Shown here: positions 22,661 through 35,470 of the stretch, piece by piece
Numbering within the stretch: position 1 is the stretch's first letter
Layout of the letters: every line of letters begins with the position of its first letter
From: Apoderus coryli
Taxonomy: Eukaryota > Arthropoda > Insecta > Coleoptera > Attelabidae
Direction: 5' to 3'
Length of the DNA: 64,000 bases
Assembly: GCA_911728435.2 (NCBI GenBank)
Contig: OU452202.1
Span: 7,915,135-7,979,134 of the forward strand
Notes under the pieces: generated by a model
What the model was told of the DNA's origin: nothing
Database searches by the model: none
Seen by the model: the letters and a program-made list of their open reading frames with translations, nothing else
Translations under genes and position numbers: made by a program

Positions 22661-23095
22661 TGTGCTATGATTCTAATATTTAATAATGATAATATTACTT
22701 TATTACCTAATTTATATATTTAACAATCACTTGTAATTAAAATTGTTCGTGAAAACTTTCTGTATTAGACAATATCCATATATAAAAAAAACCCTCATAT
22801 TTCTCTTCAAATATCCGCCATTTTCTTATATTTTTTTTATAACTGTAGCCAACAAACAAGTAATTAGTAGTTGGGACAGCATTGAAGAGATGGCGCTGTT
22901 TATACACAGTGACACAAAAATCTAATGGTTTTGTCGTACTTATATTATTAATATTTAGTTGTATGTGGTATAGTATATTATGTATATGCGTATGTACTAG
23001 AAGTAGGGATTTTTAACGTTAGCCAGGTACAGTAATATCAGAGAATACATAAACATCTATGGTAATATTATGTAGGTATACCTACTGTTAGAGGA

Positions 23096-23375
23096 TAAAT
23101 ACAAGAAGGGATAAAGTAGTAGTAGTTTGTTACGTTAGTTTATTGGAAATAATACAATTATAATAATTATTAAAATTCTGTTTCGTTACGCAGGTCATAT
23201 ATTTTTGATTATATTATAACTAGTCGGGAAAGTTTTAGGGTGACACAACCGATTTTTTATGATCTATAGAGAGAATACAAGAACTCCCGACTGGTAGTTA
23301 TTATAAAATTATAAGATACCCTTGGTAGGGGTTTAAATAGTGTTTAAAATTTCACCAGTTAGGTAGTTGGAACGT
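23096..23375 (+). repeat. composite SINE-like repeat fragments
   Basis: The segment contains GTTTGTTACGTTAGTTTATTGG and AAACGAAACAG-type tail sequence shared with 37290-37380. After about 90 bp it also has AATTTCACCAGTTAGGTAGT, which is the head sequence shared with 54715-54745 and 37505-37540. The two blocks are in the opposite order to the other copies. One reading is adjacent truncated copies of the same family. Confidence 0.55.
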
Positions 23376-23504
23376 ATATACAGGGTTATTCACGCCATAC
23401 GACACGGAATACTGTGGTTAAACTATTTAATTTCCTTGAAGTTTTATTCATGGGTTCGATAAAAATGATTTATGGCTACATTTTAAAAATATTGTGAGTC
23501 TATA

Positions 23505-25463
23505 CAGGGTGTCCCAAATATGAGAAATTAACCATAGTTGTGTTTTTTTAAATGGAATGCCCTGTATATGAATCAATTTCCCGTTCAAAATAAACCTAAA
23601 TTTCATTAAAGCCCATCTCACCTAAACCTGACAGTTTTTTAAATATTTATGTTTTAATAAAAATATAGACATAATTTGAATGAAAAAATTCACACCTATT
23701 TGTTTGTTCTTTTTAAGCCAGTCTAGGCTGATGAATATCTCATCACTTGTTACGCCAAATATAAAAAATCCCCAATACTAAATACAGGGTGTCCAATAAT
23801 ATAACTTATATGAACGTAAAGTTTAATTCTAAATAACTTGTTTATTTCAAATGGAACACCCTGTATATGAGGTAAAAATTAGATGCACAAAGTAATTCTC
23901 TGTCAAATATTATAATACTTTCCTATGGATAACTCTTGACGTTTTCGTGGAAAATGCACATATTCATAATATTATGCGAATTTTTAATTGAACCTATTAA
24001 TTTCATGTAGACCACCCTGTATTTGATGGTGATGAAATTAATTATCTATTAATCACTATGAGGTTTTCTTATAGATATGTATATTTTTTTAATGTATGGA
24101 AAAAGCACATATTGGTATAGGAAGACTTTTTCAAAATTATATTCGTCAAGTCAGCCATGAGAATTTGACAAACCATAATTTAAACAATAACATAATAAAT
24201 AAATACATTTTTAACTTAAATTAAATAACAAGATATACCTACATAAAAACTGATAAATTTTATAATAAATGTTCAAAATGATTGGACTCTAGGCACATTT
24301 CAATCCTTTTCTTAATCCTTCAACAACTTTAATCTGGTGTAACGCTTCTAAACGCTTCATTTATTTGCTCCTTCAAAATTAAAAAAGTTTTCATTTGCGA
24401 TGATTTTGTTCCTGGCCCATTTACAAAATTCAACACGATTTAAAATCAATATTGAAAAGTTCTTGATGCAGTTGCACTGTATTTGGGTGGTATCTTTCGT
24501 TAAACTGCCTTAACAGCCTCTCGAAGACCGCTTTTTTGGGGTGATTTTGCGCCAGGAACCTTTGAGCGTAAACTCGCGATTCCAGTAAAGCGTTTTTGGA
24601 CCATTCTCCCAGAATAAAAATCATGTGTATGCTTTCTCCTTTGGAATAGGTTCGCATTTTTGAATTGAAGTGAATTAAATCAGATGTCACAGATAAAAAA
24701 CTGTTTTATGAAAAATTCTCAACTCTTAGGTAAGAATTTTCAACCGACTATTTGACAGTAAATATTAAATTACAAAAATGTATTCTCTTCTTCTCAAATT
24801 CTCATGGCTGACTTGATAAATATTATAATTTTGAAAATTCTTCCTCTTATTGCCAATATGTGTGCCTCTTCCATGCAAAATTAAAGATAAGTATACATAT
24901 CTATAAGAAAACTTTAATTTTTGCATCATTAAATACAGGGTGGTCTACATGAAACTAAGAGATTCAATTTCAAAATCGCCTAATATCATGAATATGTGCA
25001 TTTTCCACAAAAACGTCAAAAGTTATTCATAGGAAAGTATTATAATATTTGACAGATAATTACTTTATGCATCTAATTTTGACCTCTTATACTGGGTGTT
25101 CCATTTGAAATAAACAAGTTATTTAGAATTTAACTTTACGTTCATATAAGTTATATTATTGGACACCCTGTATTTAGTATTGGGGGCTTTTTATATTTAG
25201 CGTAACAAGTGATGAGTGGGTATATTTATCAGCCCAGACTGGCTTAAAAAGAACAAACAATTAGGTGTGAATTTTTTCATTCATATTATGTCTATATTTT
25301 TATAAAAATTTAAATATTTAAAAAACTGTCAGGTTTAGGTGAGATGTACTTTAATGAAAGTTAGGTTTATTTTGAACGGGGAATCTAAAAATATATTCAT
25401 ATACAGGGCATTCCATTTAAAAAAACACAACTATGATTCATTTCTTATATTTGTGACACCCTG
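23505..25463 (-). mobile_element. second long-inverted-repeat Tc1/mariner element
   Basis: The tips TACAGGGTGTCCC and GTGACACCCTGTA are flanked by TA. The ~665-bp arms (about 23505-24170 and 24797-25463) are inverted copies sharing, for example, TTTAAGCCAGTCTAGGCTGA and its near complement. Each arm holds further internal ACAGGGTG/CACCCTGT pairs. Only a short transposase remnant lies in the middle. The arms are diverged from those of the 10.5-kb element but are built on the same plan. Confidence 0.85.
24430..24690 (-). pseudogene. mariner-type transposase N-terminal helix-turn-helix remnant
   Basis: The minus-strand frame reads TYSKGESIHMIFILGEWSKN, then YAQRFLAQNHPKKAVFERLL and QFNERY. This matches the first DNA-binding helices of Tc1/mariner transposases (Y....D.....GE...N...A...Y..RFP..+HP....F.R+). 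No catalytic region follows, so the interior of the element has been deleted. Confidence 0.75.
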
Positions 25464-25951
25464 TAAATACTCACAATACCTAATACCCTACTTAATTTTT
25501 TAAATTTTTACTGTTAAAATAAGTAATGTACCAATCGTAAATCAAATAGATAGGTACTATGTTAAACCGCATATTAAACTAAAACTTAATTTTTCTCGAA
25601 AATGCAGCATTCTATCATCTTGAGATAAGAATACCTCATATTTCCTAAGAATGATCTCAGAATTCTCGAAAAGTTAGTGACAAAGAAGTTTTTATTAGAA
25701 ATGTCCGTTGATACCCGTTTGGACGCCTATGTTCGCATATTTAATTCAGCAGTGTATGGCTAACGAATGCTTCTATTTAGGGAAATATCTTTGTCACCTT
25801 TCACTCCAATGGCTAAAGGCGCTTTCGCTTTCTTTTAAAAACTATAACTGCTTTCGGAAGCAATTTCGCATTAGAAGTTTGCCATGAAATCTGCTCTACA
25901 ATTTGTGGCTTTCGCTTGGTCCATTAGTTTCTGGACACATTGTATACTAAT

Positions 25952-26249
25952 AGGAAAGACACTCTTTGATGCATGAAATAAACGCCTCATGGTTTTGAAA
26001 CTGACAAACTAAAACAACAGGGCTAACCTAATACATTTTGAAAAACACTGCAAGCATACAGGGCGGTCCAAAGAATAGATAAGTATGTATTATCATAGTT
26101 AGGAAAGACACTCTTTGATGCATGAAAAAAACATCTCATGGTTTTGAAACTGACAAACTAAAACAACAGGGCTAACCTAATACATTTTGAAAAACACTGC
26201 AAGCATACAGGTCGGTCCAAAGAAGAGATAAGCATGTATTATCATAGTT
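25952..26249. repeat. 149-bp tandem duplication
   Basis: Copies 25952-26100 and 26101-26249 start AGGAAAGACACTCTTTGATG and end TATTATCATAGTT. They differ at only about six positions, so the duplication is recent. Each copy ends in a decayed mariner tip (ACAGGGCGGTCC / ACAGGTCGGTCC). The second is followed by ATAGAACACCCTGTATT. Confidence 0.92.
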
Positions 26250-26279
26250 CTGGTTTTTTAAATAGAACACCCTGTATTG

Positions 26280-27719
26280 GAGTATTTAATAGTCCCTCAA
26301 AAATAACTGGGATTCAGTTTAAGGTGTCATATACCTATGTTTTACGGTTTTCACACAAATCATCAATTTGTGAAAATTTAGGGGCTTGGCAAAAAAATAA
26401 TATGTTGAAAATATTTAAAAATCTTGACTATTTATCGTAAATAAAACCAGTTTTTTTACATTCATCCTTTTTATGTATAATAGTATATAACTATAACTGG
26501 TCTAAGCGAAGATAAGCATCGAACGTATAAGAATGCTAGCACAAAAAAGAATGTGAAAATAATTTACGCAAAATAGAAATATGATATTTTGTGCCACTAT
26601 GTATTAATTTTTGGCGACACCTATTGAGGAGAAGAATGTATTAAAATATTCTAGAAAATTACTCTAAGTTAAGAAATGAATAATTTGATATTCAATGAGA
26701 TTCACTAGCGCCACCATCGGACATTTTTGTAAGTAACCATTTCAGATTCCCCTCTTAAGCTGATTTGCATTGATAGTAAGTACTCAGAAAAGGAAAAGAT
26801 ATTTAAAAATTTGCACATTACTGAGTCAAGGAAAAGTATTTATGACACATAGTGAAAAAATGAAAATGTTTACGACCATAAAATAATTTTAATTATCACA
26901 ATTTTTGAATAATACTCTAAAATGTGTACAACCAAAAAGAAAAAAAAGTAATTAAATAATATACTTGTATTTATCGTGTGTATAATATACAAACTGACAA
27001 CTAAAAAAATTCAGGAATCAACGTCGAAATGAAATACAAAGATAAAGTTCGAAAATGATTAACAACAAAAATTTTTGTTCAAAAACCTAGGACTAACCAG
27101 TCGTTAAACACAAAGCTCAGAAAAAAAACACTGTATACCGACCACCAAAAAGCCACTATATTCAAAAATATCCGCCCGATAGTACCTAATGCCAAACAGA
27201 GCATATATATTTCTCTGGATCAAAATTTAAACGCCTGTAATCCTCTTAGAGAAGGATATAATAATTGTAGGGGAGTCGTTTAGGTCCTTTAGCCTCTCTT
27301 CACTTGAAGCTAAAGAGATTTTTTGTGAATGTCGGGTGTTAAAGTGACCCTTACAAGGAGTTTTGAGGCTTTTGCAAAACAGTGCCATACAGTCGTATAG
27401 CACGTGTTGCTTTTTTATCGTCAGCACTTAGGCTCATCTTTTTGAGATGGTACTGCACCGAAGAGTTTCCTTTAAACATGTTTAATGAAGCATTATAATT
27501 CAAATGGGAGTTCAAGTTCTTTATTGTAGTAATTAATATATATGCAACACGAATATTAATAGAATGTAGGTTCGATGTCCCGAGTGTAGTGTACACCTGT
27601 GTAAAGTAGTGTATACCAATCACACCGAACCAATGGATTTTTTTTGAAATTTTCAACGCCAAAAGCATTATTAGAAGTATAATTTAAAGTATACCAGTAC
27701 ATGACACTGGTAAGAGTTA
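26280..27719. other. intergenic, no recognised feature
   Basis: The longest frame (minus, 27351-27668) has no recognised motif and ordinary AT-rich composition. I do not call a gene. Confidence 0.5.
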
Positions 27720-27727
27720 ATATCAAC

Positions 27728-27890
27728 CAATGACGTATCTATAGGGGGGTCCAGGGATCTGGACAGCTCTATTACAGTTCATTGGCTTGTTTCTGTCGGC
27801 ATTAGGGGTCAGCTATGGCAAAGTAGGCAATTAAGGTAGGTTTAAAATTGTAAGTAGACCCCCCAGACCTGAAACATAAATACGCCACTG
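27728..27890. mobile_element. 163-bp hAT-type MITE with 8-bp target duplication
   Basis: The ends CAATGACGTATCTATAGGGG and CAGACCTGAAACATAAATACG...CACTG are imperfect inverted repeats of the CAGTGGCGTA class. They are flanked by identical ATATCAAC octamers at 27720-27727 and 27891-27898. An 8-bp duplication is the hAT signature. There is no coding content. Confidence 0.88.
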
Positions 27891-28359
27891 ATATCAACAA
27901 TTCACATGGCTGTCAAAATAGTTGAACGTTTCTATAGAAAACAACAGTAATTTTCATATATATAATATCGATGTATTCGTGAACGGTATAATAACAAGTA
28001 GGTAGGTGCCCCATATCAAGACCAAAGTGTACCGGAAGGCCCGTGAGATACTACCTTTTCTTAGCAAAACATTTAAAACAAATAGTTTTATATTTCATTT
28101 CTATGTATACAGGGTCGACCTTACCCTCTTCGTTTTAATAGAATGCCCTATTTAGGCAGAGAGTTAAAAGACAAATCGAACAATACATAATAGTATGTGA
28201 TTCTTCAATATTTAGCCTACATTTACCAGACTTATGAAGTGACTTAAATGTTTTTTAAATCGTATTTTAATAATTGAAGGGTTAATATACAGGATATTCT
28301 ATAAAAAATATTGAATTTAAAGAAGTAGTCCATATTTAAGTGGAGTTAGATATTCTATG

Positions 28360-28805
28360 TGGGAAATAAAAGTCAATATCCACGATATATCCCTCTAGGG
28401 GTCATCAGTCAAATCACCATACATGTTTCGAGGCACCAAGACTCATCATGAGTAGTTCAGTAAAGTCTTACGAAAAGCTAGCTTGCATTGTGCAATTAAG
28501 TTTAGTTACAGGACTATAAGAAACAAGAGATGCATTCATGTCACGTGAAAGAAAATTATTTTAAACACGAAAGTAAAAACTATGTACTTATTTTAATTAT
28601 GCATCTCTCTTTTCTTGTTATCCTGTAACTAAACTTAATTGCACAGTTCAAGCTAGCTTTTCGTAAGATAGAACCCATTACTGAACCACTGATGATAAGG
28701 CTTGGTGCCTCGAAACATATATGGTGGATTAGACTGATGCCCCCTAGAGGGATTTACTAAATGTATTTCGTGGAGATTGTCTTTTATATTCCACCTAGCA
28801 AAATA
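28360..28805. repeat. foldback element A with hammerhead-like cores
   Basis: Arms of ~180-200 bp face each other around 28550-28600. Shared stretches include AGCTAGCTTTTCGTAAGA, TAACTAAACTTAATTGCAC and GGCACCAAG/CTTGGTGCC. The right arm holds CTGATGA (28689-28695), a stem-like TAAGGCTTGGTGCCTC and GAAAC (28712-28716). The left arm has the diverged complement at 28422-28460. No protein is encoded. Confidence 0.8.
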
Positions 28806-29239
28806 TAGCAGTTGGATGTTAGCGCGGTAAAATAAAATAAATAAACCCTGGAAGAAAAGGTACTGGTCCCTCGTAAACGAGCCACCATGTATACAAATGT
28901 CTCAAATACTTCCCTAAATATTTGTTTTTATTTCAATAATTGAAAAAAGTAATTATTACTTTTTTATGTTACTAGAACTGCGCTATCCCAGAACTTTATG
29001 AAAGATCACTAAATGTGTGTGTGAAATAAGATTAGTCAATAAGTAGGTAATTAAAGATTCCCAATTACATAAATTAAGCACATATAATAATTAAGATATT
29101 TTGAACGATTATACTGATAAACATTGTTTCTGTCTCACGAACTTTGTGGTCATTTTTGTTTGTCTTCATCACTCATTACAAAAAAAATATATATATATAT
29201 TTGGTCCAGTCACATCCAGTGCTAGGCATTACAATCCTA

Positions 29240-29640
29240 TATAAGTAGTGCTGAATTTCCTGTGCCAAAGCCTACAAAGCAACATGAAAGTCAGGAATCT
29301 GTCCGTAGTCAAGACGATAACGTATTTACAGATAGGGTCTACTTCAAAAGAACCACACTTATTGACACAAAGGGATCTAAACGATGATTCAAGTCGCTGG
29401 CAGTAATTTGCAAGCAGTGTAACGAAAACAAACTTCCGACAGTGCTTTCTAATATAAAATTCATTATCGAAAAAATTCAATGCAGTGAATACGCTTGGAA
29501 GATTTGTCGAGATTTTAAAATCATTGCTCTTCTGCTTGGACTACATACAGCTTGGTTACACAAAATGTTGCTGTTTTATTTGTGACTGAGATAGTCAACA
29601 CAGAATATGTCACTACACCAAAAGCCAACAGTCAATAATT
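29240..29640 (+). pseudogene. fragment of an arthropod repeat-encoded protein
   Basis: In one plus-strand frame the text reads LSNIKFIIEKIQCSEYAWKI followed by CRDFKIIALLLGLHTAWLHK. I recall a similar block (KW+ICGDLK+IA+LLG+Q.GYTK) from multi-copy, unannotated arthropod proteins. The frame is short and broken. Function is unknown, and the family assignment rests on memory of the motif only. Confidence 0.4.
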
Positions 29641-29649
29641 GTTGAAAAG

Positions 29650-32600
29650 TAAGTCAATTTTGTACTTTTCATGAAAATATATATATATACTATTGAAAAC
29701 TTGATGTATGTGGCGACATCTAGTGTTTCGAAACTGGTGAAAGCATAGTAGTGTGAGCCAAATTTCTAATGTAATAAATTACAGTAAAAAAAAATTAATT
29801 TTGTAGACCAGTGTTATTATTAGTAGGTAAATAAAAAATAATCATAAAATGATTGCTTATCATATTTCTGTGAAACTAAACACGTGTAGAATAATATTAA
29901 ACATTTGAAATAGCTTTAGCAAGGTCGTAAAAGTCATAATTTTATTGCTTTAAAGATGCCAGTTAAACCGAGTTTGGCAACCACATATATTACATTAAAT
30001 TACTGCAACTATTCATATTTCAGTTTATCTTTATGAAGGAATTACACGCGATAGTGGTGTCTTATTTATTTACTTTTTCTATGTATTATAAATAGAAATT
30101 GCGTCCTTTCTCTACAAGTATTCAAATTGAAATTGCTTTTATGGAACACATATTAGTATATGGAAACTGAAATATTTTTTGAGTTTTCCACTGATATTCT
30201 TGATTGAACTAAATTTATTATTAAAAAAATAAATAGGCACTTTTTTGACTCGGCTTTGGACATTTACAATTTGGAAGTGAAAACATGAATAGAATTCAGA
30301 CGAATTAGGTAGTTGGTGTGGTTATACTACAGTAAATTAAACTAGCATTTGAAACTGGTGGAATAGGTTTGATAACAAAATAATTGTTATATTTAATATA
30401 ACATCAAAAATTTTGTTCAAAATATCAATTTACATTATTATATCTGTCGATTTATCAAGGCAGCTGCTCTGGAAATATTGCATCAAAATGCTTTATATTA
30501 TGATTTTACCATTTATCTAAAATTACTATGAATCAAATATTTTCTTTAAAACAAGAATTGTATAATATTTGATATGATTCTGCTTTTCGTTTAAAAACTA
30601 TTATTTGTCGTAAGACATCTACAAAATTGATTGCGGTTTATCATCTACCTGAGAGACTGTTTTAAAAAATATATTGGTCAATTTTCCAAATGCAACTGCA
30701 GTGAACTTTATAACAAGGGAATATTTATAAAGTGCTGAAGGATGTCCCACGACTGAACTGCGGCGATTGGTTTCATAGAAAATATCCGTTGGAAAATTTT
30801 GATGTATTGAATTCGTCTAAAATACTTTCAAAATGCTAGCGCGTAGCGTTGTACTTGCTTATTTCAAATACAACACTTTATTATTTAATCCACAATACAA
30901 TAATAATATTTGTTATTATTAATACTCGGAAACAAAAATATTTATAGTTTGAAAAAACATTTCAGCCATTTTTTCCAAATGGAAAACTCCCTAGGGTATT
31001 TACAATTAAAAGGACTACTCTCAGGAACATGGTAAGCTATTCGTAACAAACCACACGAAAGAAATGCGATTATTAAGCGAGTCTCAGATCAGACCAAACG
31101 ACTCTTCACAATAATCCCATGAGGTTACAGTGAAATCGGGGATTTTAGTCAACTTTTCTATAAAGTTCTATTATGAAAATTCGTAGTTTTTGAAATTTTG
31201 TTATTAGGGTCCGTTATTAATGGTTAACTATCTCACTATCCTTGTCAATTTCAATTACAATTAAGGGGTGATTATATTATATTTACGAATTATTTACCTG
31301 TTATAAATAATAAATTTTTACATAAAAACACAATCTAAAATTTGACTAAATTTTGTTTTTATTTTTCGAGAAATCCAAGGCCGCAGTTCATTATGGAACA
31401 CTACAGAATTGTTTTTCGAAATAGACAATCATATCAGTACATTGATATACATAGTTAGGTTTTCATTGATTATTTTATTATCCGGAAATATTTAAAAATC
31501 CTTGTATTGCAATAATTATGAAATTATCCTACCCTTATTTATAAAATGTAAACACTACGTATAATGGAGAACATCATCATCAGAAGATACACGAATATAA
31601 GCAAATTGTAGTAATTTAACGGTGTTAGATTATAATTTACGTCTTGCTGACCATGACTTCCATATATATGTACAAATTTGCATAACTTTATAGCAGCTTT
31701 TCTTTTTGTTGGCTCAATTTCAATATTGTTTGTTAATCCGTGGCCCAATCAAAACTACAGTAGTTTGTGTCTAAGTTATCCAATGAGGCTTGGAATATCA
31801 TGACCTGAATCCACAACCTGTTATGTTCATGTATCTTAAGACGTAAGGACCCTACGCTCTAGGTCGGGTATTAACATTTGCTAACTGGTTATAAATAAAT
31901 TAATATTTATATTATACGATTGCCTTTTCGAAAAATAGCTATGATTCATGTCAACGTGTGTGTCCCGAAATTTTTGATTGTGATAACAAATTGCTTCATA
32001 TCCATTCTCTCAACGAATAAAATATTACATTCATACATTTTTTAAACCATACTATCAGCATTATTTTCAGTAATAATATAATAAGTATATTTTGGACGCT
32101 TTGCATCCCATATTTTGTACTTTTATAATCGTAAATATATATTTATATATAAAAAAACTGTATAACAATAATTTTGTTCACAGAATAATTGTTTATTTTT
32201 CATAATCTTTTATTAATATAAATTAAAAACAAAACATAACAAGAATAATAAATTGAATACAAATTAATAACTACTACTACATTGTTTGTCATCAGGTTTT
32301 CATAATATAAGTATTGCATCATATTTACATAAGCCATTGCCGAAGAATGAGAGAGGGGTTTTACAAACAAAATGCCTTTCAAAAATTATTATCGTTCTTC
32401 TAAAATATACATTATCTTTACCCATGGAACAATATATCTTCAACAGGCATTCATTATATTATGCTGTTAATTGGAATCAACAAAATAATACACAAACTAT
32501 ATAGGTAAATAGAAAAACAAAACTCTGGTTAAGTATATGAAAATAATTACAAGTATTTGACAATTAAAATTATCTCTAACACTGAGCACGTAAACTGAGA

Positions 32601-32680
32601 GGTTTAATAAACTAGCTATTAAGATATATAATTGCATTTCATAGATAGTTATTTTCTAGTAAGATAGAATGTATACGTCT
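29650..32680. other. intergenic, no recognised feature
   Basis: AT-rich sequence with short dinucleotide runs (for example AT repeats near 29680) and no recognisable domain, splice-bounded exon or inverted repeat. Confidence 0.5.
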
Positions 32681-33009
32681 ACAGGGTGTCCGAAAAGTGA
32701 ACATCATATACTGTAAAATATTGTAGTCACCTCATACCTCCTATAGCAAGTTTTTAATAAATAATGTCAATTTGTGCATTTCTGAAATAATAAAGTCCTA
32801 GGTTATAATTACAAAAGTATAAATCAGCTTTTGAGTGAGAAAAATTTAAATGGAGTCAGTATCTATTAATATATGAAGTAAAAGTCAAATATGATTTTAA
32901 CAGAATGCTAGGTCTTTTTCTTAACTATACGTAAATTTCTGGTTTCATAAAATTGTGTTTCACAATAACTACGATGCGCTTTACGCCATTACAAACCCAT
33001 TAGACAGTC

Positions 33010-33830
33010 CTAAAGGTTGTTTACGACCGTTTAAAATGTCTCCTCCGATCGAAAATGCCCCCGAATGTCAAATAAGCGGTGTAATGCGTTTTCTTAATGC
33101 TAAAGGCATGAAAGCAGTTGACATTCATTGTCAGATCTGTGCAGTTTACGGAGAGTGACTACCTTCACTCATTACTGACTACTTGGTGCAAAACTTGATG
33201 AAGAAGTGCAAGAGAACAGACGATTTACCAAAATTTAAGCGCACGCTGGGTTCCGAAAATGCTGACGGAACTTCCTAGAGGGGTACAACCGGGAAGGTGA
33301 CGAGTTGTTAACCCGAGTTGTCACTGGTGACGAGACTTGGGGGCCCTACGTAACTCCAGAATCGAAACAACAATCCATGGAATGGGCCATTCAACATCAC
33401 CCTCAAAAGTGAAGTTAAGCAAACAATTTGGAAAGGTGTTTTCCCTAAAACAAATGCGGTATCTTTATGTGAGACGTTTGCGCCAAGCAGTTTTGCTTCA
33501 TGGCAATGCCAAGCCTCACACAACAAATCAAACTCAAACACTGATCCGATCATTTGCCTGGGAACAAGGTGATCATCCAACATACAGCCCTGATCTTGTG
33601 TCCAGTGATTTCAATGTATTCTTAAATTTGAAGAAGCATCTGGGAGGACAACGCCACGACGACGCGAACGCTGTCAAAACGACATTGCTGCAATGGTTGT
33701 CCAGTCAGACGGCAGATTTCTTCGAGAAAAGATTCCAAAAGCTTGTCGTATGGTCTGACGATGATGAAGTGTCTCAATATTGACGGAAATTATGTTGAAA
33801 AATAGTTTAAGGTATACGCTTTCATATTAA
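33010..33830 (+). pseudogene. mariner transposase pseudogene
   Basis: Pieces in three frames follow the order of a ~345-residue mariner transposase. They are an N-terminal NAKGMKAVDIHCQICAVYGE, a VVTGDETWG block with the first Asp (33318-33345), SKQQSMEW, and then a 148-residue frame with AVLLHGNAKPHTTNQTQTL, YSPDLVSSDFNVFLNLKKH and GGQRHDDANAVKT. The second catalytic Asp is replaced (LLHGNA for LLHDNA), while the third is kept (SSDF). Several frameshifts and a deletion of the middle region show it is dead. A mariner-like tip (ACAGGGTGTCCGAAAAGTG) at 32691 may be its left end. Confidence 0.85.
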
Positions 33831-33849
33831 AATAATTTTGGTACTGAAA

Positions 33850-35240
33850 TGACATAGCTACATGTTTATTAATTTATTTATTTTGTTTGTTAATTTTATA
33901 GCGAATGGTAAAATGTTCTTTGGAGATATACAAAAGACCGTGATCTGTACTGTTTACATTTTGGAAACAGTGCTCCTGAGTATTTACTTTGACTTCCTTA
34001 AACACTATTTCAACAAACTTTTCTTTTGAATATTTTAAGATTTTTTAGTATTAATAGTACTACTACTTGCAGTTAATTGTTGTAAAGTAATGCAAAATTC
34101 ATGGTTATATGCATAATGTGTTATATTTCTGGGTTTTCAGAAATAACCCTTGGTCCTATTTTTGATTGATTGAATTAAAGGTATTTTTTTTGTAAATTTA
34201 TTAAAATAAGCTCGGACCAACATATTACGTGCTCAAAGTAAGAAATTTGTTAATTAAATGGATGGAGGTAGGTAAATGAGTATTAAAAATTAATTTTGTG
34301 CATTAATTTAAATGATTCACTTTTCTTAATTACTAAAATCTACTTAAATACAAATATTTAATTTTCTACACAATAGCATTGTATTAAAAACGAACTATTT
34401 ACAATGAGTTAAAATGTATGTACAAATACATATTTACAAAGAAACACTTGAAAATTAAATTTTAAACCTATTACTAGCCTTTTTACAAACTGATAAAAAT
34501 TACGTACATTAAAAAATACTAATTAAAAAACATTATATTGTAATTGACATCTTTTAAAAACAAAGATTTACAGAAACATTTTCGTGTGTACCGTTTCAAT
34601 ACCATATCCCTTCTAAGAGAATACAAAGGTTATAATAGATACCTAATCATTTTTAATAATTAATTTTTACTGTGGAATGAAGCACCGATACGGCATAAAC
34701 TACATTATTATGTAGGAGTTTATATTACCATAGAGAGGATATAATTTCCAAAACATGCCTTCAGCTTTTTACGTACGATCGAAAATATATTTGTCACAAA
34801 TTATACTTAAAAATTAAACATAGGGGCATATTTATAGTGTTTAGCAGGTTATATCTTGAGAAAATGCCTATTTTAATTTCTTAAGCACTACTTGTGTTTA
34901 GGATAAATCGTGGTCTGGTGCAAGTAGTGTTTGATAAGCACATTCCAGTATTAAAAGTTATGTTGAGAGAGTTTCAACAAACTTAAATTTTCAAAATACT
35001 GCGATCCATGTACATGATTGTAAGGTCTCTTAGAGCAATAATTAGGCACTTTAAAACAGGACAAATTACCTCAATGAGAACACTTGACTAGGTACTAGCA
35101 TTGCACCTGGTGAGAGAAAGGGCATCAAATGAAGTTACGCTCAAATTCTCCGGAAAGAGAGCTGGAGTTGAGAATAAAAACTCAAGGAGCAGATCACTGT
35201 CCCCCATGTCAGAACAATTAAGTAACTATTGTCGACGCAC
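33850..35240. other. intergenic, no recognised feature
   Basis: Mostly AT-rich sequence. The short frame from 35101 lacks recognisable motifs except possible LINE relatedness through the next entry. Confidence 0.5.
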
Positions 35241-35244
35241 CAAA

Positions 35245-35470
35245 AAAATAACTTTGAAAAGAGTAAATAATAAGAGTGCCTGGCAGTAGAATACTGGTAA
35301 AGAAAATACTATAAGCTGGTTTATATATAGCTCCGAGATCAATAAAGGGACTGGAGCAGTAGTATATGGAACCAGATACTCAGAATTAATGGCGACCGAT
35401 CCCAGCAGTGCCTTTGATGTGGATATCTGGAGACTTGGAAGCCAAAAGCAGCTGAGAGGGTATTTAAGTA
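35245..35470 (+). mobile_element. small LINE RNase H fragment
   Basis: One frame reads WFIYSSEINKGTGAVVYGTR, resembling the W.TDGSK.....GAG.Y start of LINE RNase H domains. It is isolated and has lost the catalytic Asp region. It could be chance, but the GTGAVVYG spacing is characteristic. Confidence 0.45.

Noticed and set aside
27351..27668. 105-codon minus-strand frame
   Set aside because: No recognisable motif, no splice context, AT-rich composition; kept only as unassigned sequence.
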